Part shown: positions 61,479 to 64,000 of the stretch, piece after piece | How positions within the stretch are numbered: the first letter of the stretch is position 1 | Layout: each line of letters opens with the position of its first letter | Assembly: GCF_023522835.1 (NCBI RefSeq) | Contig: NZ_JALCZU010000013.1 | Span: 1 to 64,000 of the forward strand | Length of the DNA: 64,000 nt | Direction of reading: 5' to 3' | Source of the DNA: Oceanobacillus saliphilus | Lineage (GTDB): Bacteria; Bacillota; Bacilli; Bacillales; Amphibacillaceae | Program-made: the position numbers and the translations under genes | The notes under the pieces: model-generated | Told to the model about the DNA's origin: nothing | Databases searched by the model: none | The model's input: only the letters and a program-made list of their open reading frames with translations

Positions 61479-63218
61479 TTGAGAAAGATTTGGACAGGGA
61501 GATTTGAAGGGTATTCGATGAAGTATTTTCAGAAAGACCTCCTTTCAGGGGTGATTGTGGGAATCATTGCGATTCCGCTTGGGATGGCTTTTGCCGTTGC
61601 TTCTGGGGTAAATCCAGAATATGGAATATATACGACCATTATTGCAGGAATATTAATTTCCATATTTGGCGGATCCAAATATCAAATTGGCGGACCTACT
61701 GGTGCTTTTATACCTATCCTATTAGGTGTTGTCCTCACCTATGGCTATGCAGATTTGTTGCTGGCAGGCTTATTAGCTGGCGTTATGCTTTGTTTAATGG
61801 GTGCTTTCAAACTGGGTTCATTTATTAAGTATATCCCTCGTCCGGTGACAATTGGCTTTACTTCGGGAATAGCGGTGATCATTTTTACTGGACAAATAGC
61901 CAATTTCCTAGGTTTAGCGGAAATTGAAAAACATGAAAGTTTTATAGCTAACATGAGAGAAATTGTTTTACATATGGATACGGTTAGTCTATATAGTGTG
62001 ATAACTGCATTGATTTGCTTGTTTGCTATTTTGATGACTCCAAAATTATTTCCGAAAGTACCCGGACATCTTGTGGGATTAGTTGTATCGACTGCTGTAG
62101 CTGCGTTTCTGTTTGCTGGAAATATCCCGACCATCGGCACCGTTTTTGGTGAGCTACCTAGTGGACTTCCCCAGTTTCAGATCCCGGAGATAACATGGGA
62201 ACGAATCCAGCGATTACTCGCGCCTGCTCTCGTGATTGCTATATTGGGAGGAATTGAATCCCTTTTGTCAGCAGTTGTTGCAGATGGGATGACAAATAGT
62301 AAGCATAATAGTAACAGGGAACTTATGGGACAGGGGATTGCGAATATCGTTACCCCTTTATTCGGAGGAATTCCTGCTACAGGAGCAATTGCACGAACAG
62401 CTACAAATATCAAGACTGGTGCGGTGTCCCCAATGTCTGGAGTCATTCACGGGGTTTTTGTTTTGTTCACGTTATTGCTTTTAGCCCCTTATGCTTCTCA
62501 CATTCCATTAGCAAGCATGGCACCAGTTTTAATGGTAGTTGCTTGGAATATGAGTGAACGGAAGCAATTTGCTCATGTGTTAAAAATGAAGTCAGGAGAT
62601 TCTCTCGTTTTAGTGGTGACATTTTTATTTACGGTGTTTACGAGTATTACAACGGCAGTACAAGTGGGACTTGTTTTGGCGGTTATTCTATTTGCCAAGC
62701 GAATGAGTAAAATGCTCGTCATTTCTAAGGTGCTGCCAGATCATACTAAATTCAACGAGACGGTTGAGTCACATGTCGTAAACGAATCCCATGATTGCCC
62801 ACAAGTTAGTATCTATACGATTGAAGGACCATTATTCTTTGGTGCTGCGCAGCTTTTTGAACAACGTATTATGGAGTCGATTCATTATAAACCGAAAGTC
62901 TTGATTCTTCGTATGGGTAGAGTTCCTTTTATGGATACAACAGGGGAAGCACATTTTAAAAGTATTATCACTCACTTTAAGAAAAATGGAGGTGTCATCC
63001 TTGTTTCGGGTGTCTCTCCGGAGTTAAAAAAGACATTTATAACAACTGGTTTGTACAATGAAATTGGAGAAAGTAACTTTTTTGAGCATACTGGTCAAGC
63101 GATTAATAACGCCATGCTGAAAATGGATACGAGAAAATGTTTCGGGTGCAAGCACTTTGCTTTTCATGAGTGTGAACAGCTTTCACAAGGAATTCAACTG
63201 TCTGTCCCCAATCGCTAA
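61479..63218 (+). CDS. SulP-family anion transporter with STAS domain and Cys-rich tail
   Basis: 579 residues. The transmembrane SulP domain (about 20-400) has IAIPLGMAFAVASGVNPEYG, FGGSKYQIGGPTGAFIPILL and GGIPATGAIARTATNIKTGA. A STAS domain follows (about 430-540: IYTIEGPLFFGAAQLFEQRI, VPFMDTTGEAHF). A short C-terminal KCFGCKHFAFHEC motif could bind zinc. The last residues (LSVPNR) and stop coincide with the left half of the palindromic repeat (CTGTCCCCAATCGCTAA). SulP proteins carry sulfate, bicarbonate or other anions. TTG start after AGAAGGGG. Confidence 0.87.
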   Translation: MRKIWTGRFEGYSMKYFQKDLLSGVIVGIIAIPLGMAFAVASGVNPEYGIYTTIIAGILISIFGGSKYQIGGPTGAFIPILLGVVLTYGYADLLLAGLLAGVMLCLMGAFKLGSFIKYIPRPVTIGFTSGIAVIIFTGQIANFLGLAEIEKHESFIANMREIVLHMDTVSLYSVITALICLFAILMTPKLFPKVPGHLVGLVVSTAVAAFLFAGNIPTIGTVFGELPSGLPQFQIPEITWERIQRLLAPALVIAILGGIESLLSAVVADGMTNSKHNSNRELMGQGIANIVTPLFGGIPATGAIARTATNIKTGAVSPMSGVIHGVFVLFTLLLLAPYASHIPLASMAPVLMVVAWNMSERKQFAHVLKMKSGDSLVLVVTFLFTVFTSITTAVQVGLVLAVILFAKRMSKMLVISKVLPDHTKFNETVESHVVNESHDCPQVSIYTIEGPLFFGAAQLFEQRIMESIHYKPKVLILRMGRVPFMDTTGEAHFKSIITHFKKNGGVILVSGVSPELKKTFITTGLYNEIGESNFFEHTGQAINNAMLKMDTRKCFGCKHFAFHECEQLSQGIQLSVPNR

Positions 63219-63775
63219 GATGTTAAAATTAGGTCGTATGGAACACGATTCTTCCGTTTTCAAACCTTGTTTCTGACTCGTGATACAAGGATTAATACGT
63301 ACCGAAGAGTGTCATTCACTGTTTAGTTTCAGTTCATTCTGTGCGGAGATAGCAGCTAACTATAAATAGTCCACATCAAATGGTGTGGACTATTTTACTA
63401 TTTCAACTAAAACTCTACACAGATTATAATGGGTGGTTATAATTGACACTTTAGTCTTTTGGTAATTTTATGGTTGTATAGCGACTCGAAATATCGTCGA
63501 CTCTTTCTAAATATCACTAGGGGGTGACAGTAGAGTATTTAGGTAGTTGAAAGTAGAGTTTCAATGGTAGGCATTATGAAGATGGTTAGCGATGCACTTT
63601 TTTCGATTGCTTAGAATCACATTAGCAAAGATCTAGTACGTCATCATAAACTCTGAGTATTTTAATTGTATACCAGTTCATGCTATAATAAAGCGCTTAG
63701 GATAATTACGACTTTCTCCTAACGGAACGGACGCCAAAAGCCTCCGTCGAGCGATAAACATGGAGGTGCAAAAGA
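63219..63775. other. Gap with hairpins and the promoter of the next gene
   Basis: 63301-63329 (ACCGAAGAGTGTCATTCACT, then GTTTAGTTT) is a decayed relative of the terminators at 38290 and 43196. A perfect stem AATAGTCCACA (63365-63375) / TGTGGACTATT (63384-63394) is a terminator candidate. TTTAAT and TATAAT with a 17-bp spacer lie at about 63661-63690. The leader between it and the ATG contains an ACGGA/TCCGT hairpin. No gene is recognised. Confidence 0.5.
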
Positions 63776-63985
63776 ATGAATAAACGATGGACATTCGGTG
63801 AAATTAAGAATTATGTTGAGAAAAATTCCGAAAGCAAGCTGCTGTCAACTGAATATCACGGTTTTTCTCAAAAGTTACTATTTAAATGTTCATGTGGGAA
63901 CAATTTTGAAAAGACATTTACGAAATTCAAAAATAAAAACCAGCGTAAATGTGACGTGTGCGAACCGCCAAGACCGTCAAGATAA
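63776..63985 (+). CDS. Small zinc-ribbon-like protein
   Basis: 69 residues: WTFGEIKNYVEKNSESKLLS, then EYHGFSQKLLFKCSCGNNFE and KCDVC. The pattern FKCSCG...C..C matches the zinc ribbons found beside homing endonucleases and in DUF723-like phage proteins. ATG is perfectly placed after GGAGGTG. A full-length relative would normally continue with a nuclease domain; here a stop follows at 63983-63985, so it may be a truncated N terminus. The window ends 15 bp later. Confidence 0.6.
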   Translation: MNKRWTFGEIKNYVEKNSESKLLSTEYHGFSQKLLFKCSCGNNFEKTFTKFKNKNQRKCDVCEPPRPSR

Positions 63986-64000
63986 ACGTATGGAATAAAC

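Overview
The window looks like the chromosome of a low-GC, endospore-forming Bacillaceae member (Oceanobacillus/Virgibacillus/Geobacillus-like). The signs are AT-rich codon use, strong AGGAGG ribosome binding sites with frequent TTG/GTG starts, cre-like catabolite sites, an OpuC-type osmoprotectant importer, YtvI-like and DnaD-like proteins, and a phenol hydroxylase of the Geobacillus PheA1/PheA2 type. This placement comes from protein character only; no rRNA or tRNA gene is present.

Layout. (1) 0.4-10.0 kb: a phenol/catechol meta-cleavage block. It holds a two-component phenol hydroxylase (pheA1, pheA2), catechol 2,3-dioxygenase (pheB), a divergent IclR regulator, then dmpF-dmpG and dmpE-dmpH-tautomerase-dmpC. 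It covers phenol to pyruvate plus acetyl-CoA by the 4-oxalocrotonate branch only; no hydrolase (DmpD-type) gene is seen. Two near-consensus cre sites precede pheA1 and pheB. (2) 10.5-13.2 kb: a DUF4349 lipoprotein and an Rpn-family PD-(D/E)XK protein with a tandem-heptad tail. (3) 13.7-21.3 kb: a complete reductive pyrimidine catabolism operon (preT, preA, dihydropyrimidinase, NCS1 permease, a small unknown protein, M20 amidohydrolase), followed by the frameshifted remains of a PucR-type regulator.

(4) 21.4-43.2 kb: a defence and mobile-element graveyard. There are two McrBC-like pairs (AAA+ GTPase-like protein plus DUF2357/PD-(D/E)XK nuclease), a free-standing DnaA domain-I-like protein, a broken classical McrC, a SET-domain protein, a group IIC intron fragment, a decayed sigma-70-like gene, a DnaD-like phage replication protein, a NUDIX plus PLD-helicase-DUF3427 pair, a NERD nuclease, a divergent HTH/vWA pair, a DUF2339 membrane protein and an unknown protein. 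The NERD-unknown gene pair was duplicated, and each copy lost the opposite partner.

(5) 43.7-47.5 kb: a beta-glucoside PTS protein without an EIIB domain and a GH3 beta-glucosidase. (6) 47.8-57.3 kb: a prolyl-4-hydroxylase-like protein, an OpuC-like ABC importer behind two tandem structured repeats, a HEAT-repeat protein, an AI-2E-family membrane protein, a MazG-like protein, a GT4 glycosyltransferase, and a Phd antitoxin whose ParE toxin is cut by a palindromic repeat. (7) 57.3-63.2 kb: an aldehyde dehydrogenase/SDR pair with a divergent TetR regulator, and an ArsR-SulP operon with a perfect 28-bp operator. A small zinc-ribbon gene ends the window.

An approximately 55-bp palindromic repeat (outer arms GTGCCTGTCCCC / GGGGACAGGCAC) occurs about 12 times, mostly in 10-57 kb. 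It has truncated or re-ended several genes and probably mediated rearrangements. All assignments rest on reading the sequence and remembered family features; no database search was run.
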